Below are positions 16,870 to 25,869 of a stretch of 64,000 bases of DNA, one piece after another. Below the pieces are notes generated by a model. It was given only the letters and a program-made list of their open reading frames with translations. It had not been told where the DNA came from and did not search any database. Each line of letters begins with the position of its first letter. The stretch's first letter is position 1. The DNA lies in assembly GCF_002198715.1 (NCBI RefSeq), contig NZ_MWLK01000026.1, positions 62,001-126,000 on the forward strand, read 5' to 3'. A program made the translations under genes and the position numbers. This DNA is from Rhodomicrobium sp. R_RK_3 (lineage in GTDB: Bacteria; Pseudomonadota; Alphaproteobacteria; Rhizobiales; Rhodomicrobiaceae).

Positions 16870-17784
16870 TTACGACGCGCTTAAAACCGTTTCGCTGGGA
16901 GATCGATCACCGGCCCATCTTCTCCGCATGGCTTCGTGCACGAGCGCGCCGACTGCCGGCGAGTGAGGGCGCCCCCGAACGGTCACCAGGCAGACTTCGC
17001 GCCAAAATTCGGGGTTCACCAGCGGCCGCGCCACGACCTGCGGGTGCGTCAGGCAATGCTGGGGTAAGAACGCATAGCCGATGCCGGCCGCCGCCATCGC
17101 CAAGATCCAGTCGTCGCGATCGCTGCGGTACACGGTATCATGGTCGACGCCCTGCTGGCTGAATGTCCGCCGCTTCAGTTCCGCGAACTCGCAATGCACG
17201 CGGTAGAGATACGGCACGCCCTGAAGATCCTTGGGATGAACGGCAGCATAGGCCGCCAGATAATGTCCGGAATGCACGCCGATCATGAATTGCTCTTTAT
17301 AGAGCGGCAGGTAATGCAGGAAGGGCTGTCGCTGCTCCTTGGGTGTCGACAAGATCGCGACCTCCCGCTCGCCGCGCTGAAGGGCTGCGGAAATGTCCTC
17401 GGCCACGCCGTCGACAACGTCAAACTGGATGCCCGGATTCTCCGCGCGCACCGCCGAAAAGAGCTGGACGAGATCGCCAGGGGCGATGGTGCACATCACG
17501 CCCAGCTTCAAGCGCAGCTTCAGTTCCCGGAATTCCCGCGCCTGCGCGGCGGCAATGCCGGCTTGGTGGAAGACCTGATCAAGATGCGGCTTTACGATCT
17601 GCCCGAGTTCAGAAAGATGAGTGTTCGACCTCTCGCGGTGGAAGAGAGGTCCGCCGAACTCTTGCTCCAGAAGCAGAATAGACCGTGTCAGCGAAGGTTG
17701 AGAAACTTTGCAGCGACGGGCGGCGCGCGTAAAGTTGAGTTCCTCGCACAAAGCGCGGAAGTACAGAATTTGGCGCATTTCCAT
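16870..17784 (-). CDS. LysR family transcriptional regulator
   Basis: 304 residues from ATG 17784; a GTG eight codons upstream and an ATG two codons downstream are alternatives. The N-terminal winged helix-turn-helix is typical (ILYFRALCEELNFTRAARRC, then SQPSLTRSILLLEQEFGG), followed by a periplasmic-binding-protein-like co-inducer domain. LysR regulators are usually transcribed divergently from their target. Here no divergent gene starts nearby: the next gene upstream (18037-18786) ends toward it. The target is unknown. Confidence 0.9.
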   Translation of the reverse strand: MEMRQILYFRALCEELNFTRAARRCKVSQPSLTRSILLLEQEFGGPLFHRERSNTHLSELGQIVKPHLDQVFHQAGIAAAQAREFRELKLRLKLGVMCTIAPGDLVQLFSAVRAENPGIQFDVVDGVAEDISAALQRGEREVAILSTPKEQRQPFLHYLPLYKEQFMIGVHSGHYLAAYAAVHPKDLQGVPYLYRVHCEFAELKRRTFSQQGVDHDTVYRSDRDDWILAMAAAGIGYAFLPQHCLTHPQVVARPLVNPEFWREVCLVTVRGRPHSPAVGALVHEAMRRRWAGDRSPSETVLSAS

Positions 17785-17833
17785 TCTTCGGCCCCTATAA
17801 GTCCCCACTTAAGGTCAGGCTGATAGGTCTGAC

Positions 17834-17843
17834 TTATGCATAA
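17834..17843. promoter_or_regulatory. Candidate LysR operator palindrome
   Basis: A perfect 10-bp palindrome TTATGCATAA lies 50 bp upstream of the LysR start, where autoregulatory sites are often found. LysR sites commonly fit T-N11-A. Evidence is position and symmetry only. Confidence 0.3.
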
Positions 17844-18036
17844 TACGTGCGGACACTGGAATGAAACTTCCAGTGATATTGCGTTGAGAAACTGTGAAGT
17901 GCAGGCTGCTGCAAGCCGCTTTTGGACCACGCGCCGCGAAGCCGGTCAGCGAGACAGCGTGCCTCGGTGGGCGCGCCGCCAACATGGCTGGCACCCCGGT
18001 CGGTAGGGCAGATACACGACAGGCATTCCGACTGGA

Positions 18037-18786
18037 TCATCCGCCCCGGCGGTTGAGGGCGACGCGGGCGAAGGTGGCGAGGATCTGCCGCCCGGCGCGC
18101 AGCGTGCCGCGCAGCGAGCCGGCGACCTTGGAGCGGCCGCCGGTGCGGACGCCGTAGGGCACGGGGATCTCCAGGATGCGCAGGCCGGAGCGCGCGGCCT
18201 TCATCTGCATTTCCAGGTTCCAGCCATAGGTCATTTCACGCATGTCGAGCGCCGCCAGCGCATCGCGGCGGATGGCGCGGAAGGCGCACATGTCGGTGTA
18301 GTGGACGCCGTAGAGCGCACCGATCGCGCCGCCGATCATCCGGCCGCCGGCGATCTGGTGCCAGCCCATGGCGCCGGGCTGCCGTGCGCCGCGCACCCGA
18401 GAGGCGATGACGAAATCCCGTTCGCCGGCCCGGATCGGCGCGACGAGTTTAGGCAATTCCTCGGGGAAGTCGCTGCCGTCGCCGTCCATGATAACGATGA
18501 TGTCGGAGGCTGGCGCCGCCGCATTGGCGCCCTCGAAACAGGCGCGGCCATAGCCCCGTCCCGCATGGATGACGCGCGCGCCCTTGGCTTCGGCGATCTC
18601 GACGGTGCGGTCCCGCGAGCCGCCATCACCGATGATGATCTCGTCGACGGCGGCGCGCGGAATGCGGTCGATCACGCCGCCGATGGATGCTTCCTCGTTC
18701 CAGACCGGGATCACCACCGCGACGCCCGTCCTTGCCGGGCGGCGAACATCCCCGGTGAAGACGTGACCGTTCGCAGGGGCGCTCAT
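18037..18786 (-). CDS. Family 2 glycosyltransferase (dolichyl-phosphate-mannose-synthase-like)
   Basis: 249 residues from ATG 18786, which overlaps the stop of the upstream radical SAM gene (ATGA), indicating translational coupling. The GT2 fold is clear: VAVVIPVWNEEASIGGVID near residue 20, the DGGSRDRTVEIA segment and the IIVIMDGDGSDFPEELPKL strand with its DxD-like motif. No long C-terminal membrane domain is present, unlike ArnC/GtrB. It is the last gene of a four-gene coupled group of glycosyltransferases and a radical SAM enzyme. Confidence 0.88.
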   Translation of the reverse strand: MSAPANGHVFTGDVRRPARTGVAVVIPVWNEEASIGGVIDRIPRAAVDEIIIGDGGSRDRTVEIAEAKGARVIHAGRGYGRACFEGANAAAPASDIIVIMDGDGSDFPEELPKLVAPIRAGERDFVIASRVRGARQPGAMGWHQIAGGRMIGGAIGALYGVHYTDMCAFRAIRRDALAALDMREMTYGWNLEMQMKAARSGLRILEIPVPYGVRTGGRSKVAGSLRGTLRAGRQILATFARVALNRRGG

Positions 18787-19859
18787 CACAAGCTCCAGCG
18801 GCAGCCGCAGCCGGCGCAGGCTTTCGGCGGGGCATCGCTCAACAACTGGGCGCGAAAATCCTGGTAGGCCGGGCCGTTCCAGATCTCGGCGAGCGGCGTC
18901 GTCTTCGCGTTGCCGAGGGTGAAATTCTGATAGCCATGCATCGAGAAGGGCGCGATGCAGCAGGGCAGCGCCCGCCCATGCGCGGTGAAATACATCAGCG
19001 ACCACGGCCGCCGGCAGAGCGACCAGGGCGTTTCCCCGCTCATGCGGGTGAGGCTCGCCTCCGGCTCCGCCGCGCCCGAGGCATCGAAGAACACACCAAG
19101 CTCGGCGGCGACGCGCTCGGCTTCCAGCAGATAATCGCCTTCCTCGGCGTCGCGGCGCTCGAACAGGGAGCTTTCCGGGCGGGCAAGGCCGACCGGGTTG
19201 GCGTCGAAATAGACGAGGCGCTGCAGATGCACCTCCGGCACGCCAATCTCATGCGCGAGTCGGATGAAGTCGGGCAGTTGCACCAGCGTCTCTTTCAGGC
19301 CCGTCAGCCAGAGCGACAGGCGAGGGCTTTCCGCCCCCATCTCCTTTTTCAGCGCGACGAAAGCCTTCACATTGCGCACGATCCGGTCGAACAGATCACG
19401 GCCGCGCACCAGCGCAAAAGTCTCGGCATCGGCGGCATCGAGCGAGATGCGCATTTCGTCGAGCCCGGCCTCGATCAGCTCGCGGCTCTTCTTCTCGCGC
19501 ATCAAGGTGCCGTTGGTGTTGAACAGGGCGTAGGCGTCGCGCGCCTTGATGTAGCGGACCATGGCGGGCAGTTCCGCCACCATCATCGGCTCGCCGACGC
19601 CGTGCAGCACAACGCGCTCGATCCGTGGGAACTGGTCGATGATGCTGGTGAACAGCTCCCAGCTCATGTCGGACGGCGGCTCCAGCTCCTCATAGGTGCG
19701 CGGGCAGGTGGTGCAGAGCAGGTTGCAGCGATTGGTCGTCTCCAGATAGAGGCAGACCGGGTCCTGCGCGGCGACGGGCGTGCGCTGGTCGCCGATGCGC
19801 TCGAAATAGCGGCGCGGGTCGAGCGGAACAGCGAGGGGTTCAGGCGATTGCACGGCCAC
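18786..19859 (-). CDS. Radical SAM/SPASM domain protein
   Basis: 357 residues. The radical SAM [4Fe-4S] motif is CNLLCTTC near residue 45-52. The C-terminal region is a SPASM-like domain with cysteines CRRPW, PCC and a final CAGCGCRW, so one or two auxiliary clusters are likely. The HGVGEPMM segment corresponds to the SAM-binding GGE-type motif. SPASM enzymes typically modify peptides, but related enzymes act on lipids and sugars. No small precursor-peptide gene is visible beside it; its partners are three glycosyltransferase-type genes. It overlaps the upstream GT87-like gene by 20 bp. Confidence 0.88.
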   Translation of the reverse strand: MAVQSPEPLAVPLDPRRYFERIGDQRTPVAAQDPVCLYLETTNRCNLLCTTCPRTYEELEPPSDMSWELFTSIIDQFPRIERVVLHGVGEPMMVAELPAMVRYIKARDAYALFNTNGTLMREKKSRELIEAGLDEMRISLDAADAETFALVRGRDLFDRIVRNVKAFVALKKEMGAESPRLSLWLTGLKETLVQLPDFIRLAHEIGVPEVHLQRLVYFDANPVGLARPESSLFERRDAEEGDYLLEAERVAAELGVFFDASGAAEPEASLTRMSGETPWSLCRRPWSLMYFTAHGRALPCCIAPFSMHGYQNFTLGNAKTTPLAEIWNGPAYQDFRAQLLSDAPPKACAGCGCRWSL

Positions 19860-21162
19860 GGCGCGCCTCCTTTGGCGAGAAAATTTTGAGATTTTCCATT
19901 ACGAGCAGGATGAGAAACGGGGCGTAGACCACGGCGGCCCCCGCGATGCTGGGCGGCCAGCCGAGCCAATAGAGCGCCGAAGCGGACAGGGTCAGGTAGA
20001 GCACGGCGAGCGACGGCGTGAAGCAGAGCAAGGGGATCAGCCAGAGGAAATACCAGGCGTGCGGCGGCGACAGCAGCGCGGTGAAGGCGGTGGCAAGGGC
20101 GAGCGCGACGGGCAGGCCGGGCCTGTCCGGATCTTTGCGGAAGACGGCCAGCAGGGCGAGGCCGCCGAGCAGTGCCGCGCCGAAGATGAGGAACAGCGGC
20201 AGCGACCCGTCGCCGAATCCGGCCTGCTTCAAAATGACGGCGAGTAGAAGGCCCTCGCCGGTCGCCAGCCCGGCTTCACCCGCATAGCCGCCGAGAAAGC
20301 CGAGCATTTTGCCGCCTGCGCCGAGATAGGGCAGCGACAGGACCAGCATCGCGGCGACGAAGCCCGCCGGCATTTTCCAATCCCCGCGCCGCCAGATCGC
20401 CGGGGCGATGGCGAGCGGGAAGTATTTCGCCAGCACCCCCGCCGCGAGCGCCGCACCCGCCGCGAAACGGCTGCCGCGTTCGGCCGCGAGCATGGCCAGC
20501 AGCAGGAAGGCCACGGCGATGATGTCGACATGACCGCTGCCCGCGATCTCCCACAGCGCCAGCGGATGCCACGCATAAACCGCGACGAGCGCCAGCGGCA
20601 GGCCGCGCGACCGCAGCAGCAAGATGATCGCCCAGATCGCCAGCGCCTCGAAGCCGAGCATGACGAGTTTCATCATCGTCACGCTCTGCCGAATCTGCCC
20701 GGCGGCAGCGAAAACCAGTTGCGCCATGGGCGGATAGATGGTCGGCGCGTAGTCGCGGCGGTTGATGTGCGGATAGATGGCGTCCGCGTCGCGCAGATGG
20801 GCGAGGGCCGGGTCGGCGGGGATGTAGCGATAGGGGTTGATGCCGCCCGCCTGAACGCGGCCGTCCCAGACATAGCGGTAGATGTCGGTCGAGTGCGGCG
20901 GGGCGAAGACGAGGACGGCGCGCATGATCGCCGCAAGCCCGAGAATGAAGACCAGCGTGCGTTTCGACTGAAGGCCTGGCAGCCGGTCGCGGAAGAACCA
21001 GAGCAGGATGGCGGCTGCGGCGAGAAACGGCGCTTGCAGCAGCGCGGCGCGGATGACGGTCCCGTGCTCGGGGGCGTAGAGGCCGGTCGCGCCGTACAGC
21101 GTCAGCGCCAGAAGCGCGGCGCCGAGCGCGGCCATGGGCCAGGGCACGCCGAGCCGCTTCAT
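19840..21162 (-). CDS. GT87-like (DUF2029) multi-spanning glycosyltransferase
   Basis: 440 residues from ATG 21162, which overlaps the upstream stop as ATGA. About ten hydrophobic helices are seen. The first periplasmic loop carries the conserved STDIYRYVWDGRVQAGGINP and APTIYPPMAQLVF motifs found in polyprenol-phosphate-sugar-dependent GT-C transferases of the GT87/DUF2029 type. It probably transfers a sugar on the outer face of the inner membrane. The acceptor is unknown; the neighbouring GT2 enzyme could make the polyprenol-linked donor. Confidence 0.82.
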   Translation of the reverse strand: MKRLGVPWPMAALGAALLALTLYGATGLYAPEHGTVIRAALLQAPFLAAAAILLWFFRDRLPGLQSKRTLVFILGLAAIMRAVLVFAPPHSTDIYRYVWDGRVQAGGINPYRYIPADPALAHLRDADAIYPHINRRDYAPTIYPPMAQLVFAAAGQIRQSVTMMKLVMLGFEALAIWAIILLLRSRGLPLALVAVYAWHPLALWEIAGSGHVDIIAVAFLLLAMLAAERGSRFAAGAALAAGVLAKYFPLAIAPAIWRRGDWKMPAGFVAAMLVLSLPYLGAGGKMLGFLGGYAGEAGLATGEGLLLAVILKQAGFGDGSLPLFLIFGAALLGGLALLAVFRKDPDRPGLPVALALATAFTALLSPPHAWYFLWLIPLLCFTPSLAVLYLTLSASALYWLGWPPSIAGAAVVYAPFLILLVMENLKIFSPKEARRGRAIA

Positions 21163-21935
21163 GCCGAGGCACGCAGGCCGGGCGACAGGCGGCGGTCGAG
21201 ATCCGCCTCGGCGCGCATCCGCCGGAGCAGGGCCGCCGTATGCGGCGCCGCGCTCGAGGCGAGGCGCGGATGGAAGCGGTGCCCATCCAGAAGCTCGGCG
21301 GCGGCCAGCCGCAAGGCGGCGGCATCGTCGATATCGTACCAGTCCGGCAGCCGGTAGACCTCGACGCCGATTTCGGCCGCGCGCTCGAGCGTTTGCCAGG
21401 CGACGATCTCCGTGCTCCAGGCGATCTCCTCGAACAGGCGCGGATGCATGGTCTTGCAGCCGAGCAGATAATAGCCGCCATCGGTCGAAGCGCCGAGCAC
21501 GATCCGGTCGCCGGGCTGCATCAGCGCGCTGGCGGCCTCGGCGAGGATCGAGGGCGGCAAGGTCGGGCTGTCGGAATTGAGCACACAGGCGGCGGCATGG
21601 CCGGCCGCGAACTGGACGTCCATCGCCTTGGCAAGGCACTGGCCGAAGCCGGGCTCCCAGACCTCATGCAAGCCGATCCCGGCGGGCAAATGCCGCTCGA
21701 AGAACGCGACCTGCCCGGGCGGTCCGTAGGCCATGCAGCCGCTGATCGGCGCGGTGCCGCCCGCGGCCAGCAGATTGTCGGCGATGTCCTTGAGAAAGGC
21801 GGTATTGCATTCGGCGGCCTCTTCCGGCGTCAAGGGCGGGCAGAGCCGCGTCTTGGCGCGGCCCGGCTCCGAGGCCTTCGCCATCACCGCGATGGCGCAG
21901 GAAAAGCCATGGCGCTCATTCGACATCATCGTCAC
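21159..21935 (-). CDS. TIGR04282/DUF2064-type glycosyltransferase or nucleotidyltransferase-like protein
   Basis: 258 residues. The start region AVMAKASEPGRAKTRLCPPL is diagnostic of the TIGR04282 (DUF2064) family, a GT-A-like fold. LNSDSPTLPP and GASTDGGYYLLG follow. The family has been named for arsenosugar biosynthesis, but no arsM or arsenosugar radical SAM gene is seen here and the local SPASM enzyme looks different, so that name should not be transferred. It is the first gene of the coupled four-gene group and starts 128 bp after the molybdoenzyme gene. Confidence 0.82.
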   Translation of the reverse strand: MTMMSNERHGFSCAIAVMAKASEPGRAKTRLCPPLTPEEAAECNTAFLKDIADNLLAAGGTAPISGCMAYGPPGQVAFFERHLPAGIGLHEVWEPGFGQCLAKAMDVQFAAGHAAACVLNSDSPTLPPSILAEAASALMQPGDRIVLGASTDGGYYLLGCKTMHPRLFEEIAWSTEIVAWQTLERAAEIGVEVYRLPDWYDIDDAAALRLAAAELLDGHRFHPRLASSAAPHTAALLRRMRAEADLDRRLSPGLRASA

Positions 21936-22063
21936 CTTCGATCGGCCGGTAGAAGGGCTTTCAACTGGTCATCGATGCCCAGGTAAGGCAGCAAGCTTGG
22001 CTGAGAGACACCGCTCGCGCCGGAGGCGGGATAAGCGGGGGATAACGCACCGGCGAAGCGTTC

Positions 22064-22855
22064 CTACACCCCGCTGAACCAATTATATCCGCCGTCCTCC
22101 CAATACCCGCCCGGATAGACATTGGTGACTTCCATCGAGGTGATCCATTTCGGCTGCTTGAAGCCCAGCTTCAGCGGCGTCTTCAGGCGGATGGGGAAGC
22201 CGTAGGGATTTTCGACCGGCTGGCCGTCATAATGGGTGGCGAGGATGGTTTGCGGATGCAGCGCGGTCGCCATGTCGATGCTGCCGTAATAGCCGTCGAA
22301 GCACCGGAAGCCGACATAGCGCGCCTTCAAATCGGCGCCGATGCGCTCCAGGAACGGCCGCAGCGGCACGCCCGACCATTTGCCGATATAGTCCCAGCCC
22401 TCGACGCAGATATGCCGGGTGATCTGCGTCTCGCTCGGCAATGCATAGAGCGCGTCCTTGGTCCAAGGCGCCTTGTCGGCGATCTGGCCGGCCAGTTCCA
22501 GCTTCCAGCTCGCGGCATCGACGGGCTTCACCTGATCGATCGTATAGAAGGCGTTGAAGCGCGGCGGCCGCGCGACATCGGCATCGGTATAGGTCGGCGC
22601 GAGCTTGTTGGGGTTCTGCAGCCAGGCCTGCACGCGGTCGTTCCAGCCGGAGATGGCGCGCAGCACCGATTGCAGATGCGGCTCGTTGCTGATATCGCAG
22701 CCGCTCAAAAGGGTCAGCGCGCCCAGGCTGACGGCGCCGCGCAGGACGCCGCGCCGGTTGATGTCGTGCAGCAGATCCCGGTGCGGCCCGATCAGCGCCT
22801 TGCCGTCAAATCCTTCGGGCCGGTGGGGCGAGCGCTTCGGCGTGTAGAGAGGCAT
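22064..22855 (-). CDS. Sulfite-oxidase-family molybdopterin oxidoreductase with Tat signal
   Basis: 263 residues. A twin-arginine signal is present (NRRGVLRGAVSLGALTLLSGC, arginines 34-35), ending in a lipobox-like Cys53, so the protein is exported folded. The molybdenum-ligating cysteine is Cys150 in TRHICVEGWDY, followed by WSGVPL, both characteristic of the sulfite oxidase/MsrP fold. It starts four bases after the cytochrome b gene, which probably supplies or removes electrons. It is shorter than MsrP and than sorting-type sulfite dehydrogenases, and its substrate is not predictable. Confidence 0.88.
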   Translation of the reverse strand: MPLYTPKRSPHRPEGFDGKALIGPHRDLLHDINRRGVLRGAVSLGALTLLSGCDISNEPHLQSVLRAISGWNDRVQAWLQNPNKLAPTYTDADVARPPRFNAFYTIDQVKPVDAASWKLELAGQIADKAPWTKDALYALPSETQITRHICVEGWDYIGKWSGVPLRPFLERIGADLKARYVGFRCFDGYYGSIDMATALHPQTILATHYDGQPVENPYGFPIRLKTPLKLGFKQPKWITSMEVTNVYPGGYWEDGGYNWFSGV

Positions 22856-22859
22856 CCGA

Positions 22860-23537
22860 TCACTCCCCCGGCTGCATGGACGGTCGGTCGGGCGTCGCGA
22901 TCCGCACCGAGCCCTTGGTCATCGCGACCAGCGTCTTCGGCACCAGGAGCGCCAGGCTGACATGCACCAGAAGAAACAGCACGATCAGGCTCATGCCGAT
23001 GAAATGCGCCAGCCGCGCGCCCTGGAAATCGTAAAACAGCGCCGTCAGCCAGGAAAATTGAACCGGCTTCCAGATCGCTAGCCCCGAGGCGAAGACCAGC
23101 AAGGCCGCCAGAACCACGCCGACATAGCTCAGCTTCTGCACGGCGTTGTAGATGCGCGGGTCGTCATGGGCGAGGTGGAAGCGCAGCGCCTCGCGGAAAT
23201 CATGCGCGACGTCGCGCGGGCGGATCGGCAGCCAGTTGCGCCGCAGGCGGCCGGTCGCGAAGCCGTAGATCAGCGCGGCGGTGCCGTTGATGAAGAACAC
23301 CCACATCGCCGCGAAATGCCACAACAGCGCATTGCCGAAGCCGGTGTCCTTGTTGAGCTTGTAGGTCAGTTCGGGGTCGCCGCCGAGCACGGCCCAGCGC
23401 GGGAAATGAAAGCCGTCGATGAGCGGCACATTGTTGAAGATGTGCCAGCCGCTGCCGATCATGATGATGATGGCGACCGCGTTGATCCAATGGGTCAGGC
23501 GCACGAAAAGCGGATGAACCGTCACGGTTTCGGTCAT
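22860..23537 (-). CDS. Cytochrome b561/formate-dehydrogenase-gamma-like membrane subunit
   Basis: 225 residues with four hydrophobic helices. Candidate haem-ligating histidines are in RLTHWINAVAI, LLWHFAAMWV, RLAHFIGMSL and LLVHVSLAL. It is translated immediately before the molybdoenzyme, and the pair forms a membrane-anchored redox system analogous to MsrPQ or to the YedY-cytochrome b pairs. Confidence 0.85.
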   Translation of the reverse strand: MTETVTVHPLFVRLTHWINAVAIIIMIGSGWHIFNNVPLIDGFHFPRWAVLGGDPELTYKLNKDTGFGNALLWHFAAMWVFFINGTAALIYGFATGRLRRNWLPIRPRDVAHDFREALRFHLAHDDPRIYNAVQKLSYVGVVLAALLVFASGLAIWKPVQFSWLTALFYDFQGARLAHFIGMSLIVLFLLVHVSLALLVPKTLVAMTKGSVRIATPDRPSMQPGE

Positions 23538-24028
23538 GCTCGTCTCCTAGCCATGCGAGTCGAACCGACATTCGGCATCTGAATTCCTAATGCATCGTCA
23601 ATGAACACACGCTCTCAAGCGGCAGCGCGCAAACCACCGGCGCCTCACCTGCGTGCGATGTCTGCACCGCTGGCGAAGCTTTCCGGCGGTTCGAGCATTG
23701 TACGACGGGGGTCAGGCGATGAAAGGTATGGTGTTGATACGCCTGCGCTATCGGTCAGGCTGGCTGCTTGTGAGGGAAGACTTCTGAGGGGGCGATTGGC
23801 GTGCCAATCTCCGAGCTTGTTCAAGCTCGAGGGAATGCAGGTTATTGGGCGAAAGGGGGAGCTGCGGCGCGACTTATACACCCAAATCCGCTGCTAAGGA
23901 TTGCGTCTTGAGGTGAAACCGCGCCCTGCTACCGACCGAAACGGCCGCTTATTCAGGTTCGTGGGATGGTATTTGCCGGCTCCACGCACTGTGGTCAGCG
24001 AGGCCAGCAATGTGCCGCAAAGAGATTA
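23538..24028. other. Intergenic region without supported gene
   Basis: About 490 bp. Short overlapping open frames occur on both strands (for example 23601-23897) but none has a good ribosome-binding site or a recognisable product. The region should contain the promoter of the cytochrome b/molybdoenzyme unit. I looked for 6S, SRP and RNase P RNA signatures and saw none. Confidence 0.4.
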
Positions 24029-24104
24029 TGGTGGAGCCAGTCGGAATCGAACCGACGACCTCAGCAGTGCGATTGCTGCGCTCTCCCAACTGAGCTATGG
24101 CCCC
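24029..24104 (-). tRNA. tRNA-Ala (anticodon CGC)
   Basis: A 76-nt cloverleaf including the CCA end. Acceptor GGGGCCA pairs with TGGCTCC and contains the G3:U70 alanine identity pair. The anticodon stem CAGCA/TGCTG encloses the loop ATCGCAC (anticodon CGC, reading GCG). Confidence 0.95.
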
Positions 24105-24291
24105 TTACCGGCAGATGTCATTTACATCCGCCCCATGCTGGCGTCAAGGGACGCGACGGCTTCGCCGCGGCCGTCACGGGTGAAAGGCGCGGAAAAACCA
24201 CGACGTGTCTTACCAACAGCTCGGGTGACGGCTTGCGGCTCAGAGGCGGGCGCGGTAAACCACGCAAAGACGTCGGCAGAGGGCACCCGCT

Positions 24292-24585
24292 ATGATTCCG
24301 CTATTAGATTTCATCCGGATGGTCATCACACTCTATATGTGGGTGATCATCATCAGCGCCATACTATCCTGGCTCATCGCCTTCAACGTGATCAACCGGC
24401 ACAACCAGTTCGTCTACACGGTCGCCGATTCGATGCAGCGGCTGACCGAGCCGGCATTGCGCCCGATCCGCCGCGCGCTGCCCGATTTCGGCGGGCTGGA
24501 CATTTCGCCGGTCGTGCTCATCTTGGGGCTTATCTTCGTGCGTGACGTGGTGATCGGCGGCTGGCTGATCCCCGCTTTCGTGTGA
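24292..24585 (+). CDS. YggT family membrane protein
   Basis: 97 residues with two hydrophobic segments and the family core (ISAILSWLIAFNVIN, then EPALRPIRRALPDFGGLDIS). YggT proteins are small inner-membrane proteins linked to osmotic stress and, in some lineages, to division or photosystem assembly. Its end overlaps the start of the DUF167 gene, a pairing common in proteobacteria. Confidence 0.92.
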   Translation: MIPLLDFIRMVITLYMWVIIISAILSWLIAFNVINRHNQFVYTVADSMQRLTEPALRPIRRALPDFGGLDISPVVLILGLIFVRDVVIGGWLIPAFV

Positions 24586-24938
24586 CCGGCGCGCCCGGCG
24601 ATCCCCTGCCGGCCCGGCGCACGGCGGAGGGGATCGTCCTGGCGGTGCGGCTGACACCGAAGGCGGGCTCCGATGCCGTCACCGGCGTCGAGATCATGGA
24701 CGACGGGCTCGCTATGCTCAAGGCGCGGGTCCGGGCGGCGCCCGAGAAGGGCAAGGCCAATGCCGCCCTCGTCGCGCTGATCGCCGACTGGCTGGATCAG
24801 CCGAAAAGCAAGGCCGAACTGGTCACCGGCGGTAAATCGCGGCTGAAGCAAATCCTGGTCCGCGGCGATACCGGCGGGCTGATGGACCGGCTCGCCGCGA
24901 AGCTGGCGGCCCTCAAATCTGGAGAACACCATGGCTGA
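24582..24938 (+). CDS. DUF167 (YggU) family protein
   Basis: 118 residues from a GTG start overlapping the yggT stop (GTGTGA). The family motifs [29 protein letters not shown] and [12 protein letters not shown] are present. The function is unknown across the family. It overlaps folD by eight bases. Confidence 0.92.
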   Translation: MTGAPGDPLPARRTAEGIVLAVRLTPKAGSDAVTGVEIMDDGLAMLKARVRAAPEKGKANAALVALIADWLDQPKSKAELVTGGKSRLKQILVRGDTGGLMDRLAAKLAALKSGEHHG

Positions 24939-25839
24939 TGCAACGATCATCGACGGCAAAGCCATTGCCGCGCGGCTCCGCCATCGCGTCGAGCAGCTCG
25001 CCGCCGCCTTCCGCACGGCCAACGGCGCGGCGCCCGGCCTTGCCGTGGTGTTGGCCGGGGACGATCCCGCAAGCCAGGTCTATGTGGCGAGCAAGGTGCG
25101 CACCACCGAGGAAGCCGGCATGCGCTCCTATGAGCATCGCCTCCCCGCCGAGGTCGGCGAGGCGGAATTGCTGGCGCTGGTCGACCGCCTGAACGCCGAC
25201 CCCGAGGTCGACGGCATTCTGGTGCAATTGCCGCTGCCCATACAGATCGACGCCTCGAAAGTGATCGCGCGCATTTCCCCGGATAAGGATGTGGACGGGC
25301 TGCATCCGGTGAACGTCGCGAAGCTCTCTTCGGGGCTGCCGGGCCTCGTCCCCTGCACGCCGCTCGGCTGCATCATCCTGGCAAAGTCTGTGGTGCCGGT
25401 TCTGACCGGGCTCGATGCAGTCGTCGTCGGGCGGTCGATCCTGGTCGGCAAGCCGGTGGCGCAATTGCTGCTCGCCGAGAACGCGACGGTGACGATGGCG
25501 CATTCGCGCTCGCGCGACCTGCCAGGCATCATCCGCCGCGCCGATCTGGTGGTGGCGGCGGTCGGGCGGCCGGAGATGATTCGCGGCGACTGGATCAAGC
25601 CGGGCGCGACGGTGATCGACGTCGGCATCAACCGCATCGCCGCGCCGGAGAAGGGCGAGGGCAAGACGCGGCTCGTGGGCGACGTGAATTTCGCCGAGGC
25701 CCGTCAGGTGGCCGGGGCGATCACGCCGGTGCCGGGCGGTGTCGGGCCGATGACGGTCGCCTGCCTGCTCGCCAACACGCTGCGCGCCGCCAGCCTGCGC
25801 CGCGGCCTGCCCGCGCCGGATTTCGAGGGGTTGGTTTGA
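24931..25839 (+). CDS. folD: Bifunctional methylenetetrahydrofolate dehydrogenase/cyclohydrolase FolD
   Basis: 302 residues; interconverts methylene- and formyl-tetrahydrofolate in cytosolic one-carbon metabolism. The conserved segments [18 protein letters not shown] (catalytic lysine region), [20 protein letters not shown], the NADP-binding [17 protein letters not shown] and [13 protein letters not shown] are all present. It is translationally coupled to the DUF167 gene and preceded by GGAGAACACC. Confidence 0.98.
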   Translation: MADATIIDGKAIAARLRHRVEQLAAAFRTANGAAPGLAVVLAGDDPASQVYVASKVRTTEEAGMRSYEHRLPAEVGEAELLALVDRLNADPEVDGILVQLPLPIQIDASKVIARISPDKDVDGLHPVNVAKLSSGLPGLVPCTPLGCIILAKSVVPVLTGLDAVVVGRSILVGKPVAQLLLAENATVTMAHSRSRDLPGIIRRADLVVAAVGRPEMIRGDWIKPGATVIDVGINRIAAPEKGEGKTRLVGDVNFAEARQVAGAITPVPGGVGPMTVACLLANTLRAASLRRGLPAPDFEGLV

Positions 25840-25869
25840 GGCGGGTAATTTAGGCCGAGCCTAGCATCT

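Noticed and set aside
21159-21935. Arsenosugar biosynthesis function for the TIGR04282-type gene
   Set aside because: The family name suggests it, but no arsenic methyltransferase or arsenosugar radical SAM gene is nearby and the SPASM enzyme looks different.
23601-23897. 98-codon open frame in the gap before tRNA-Ala
   Set aside because: No ribosome-binding site, overlapping frames on the other strand and no recognisable product.
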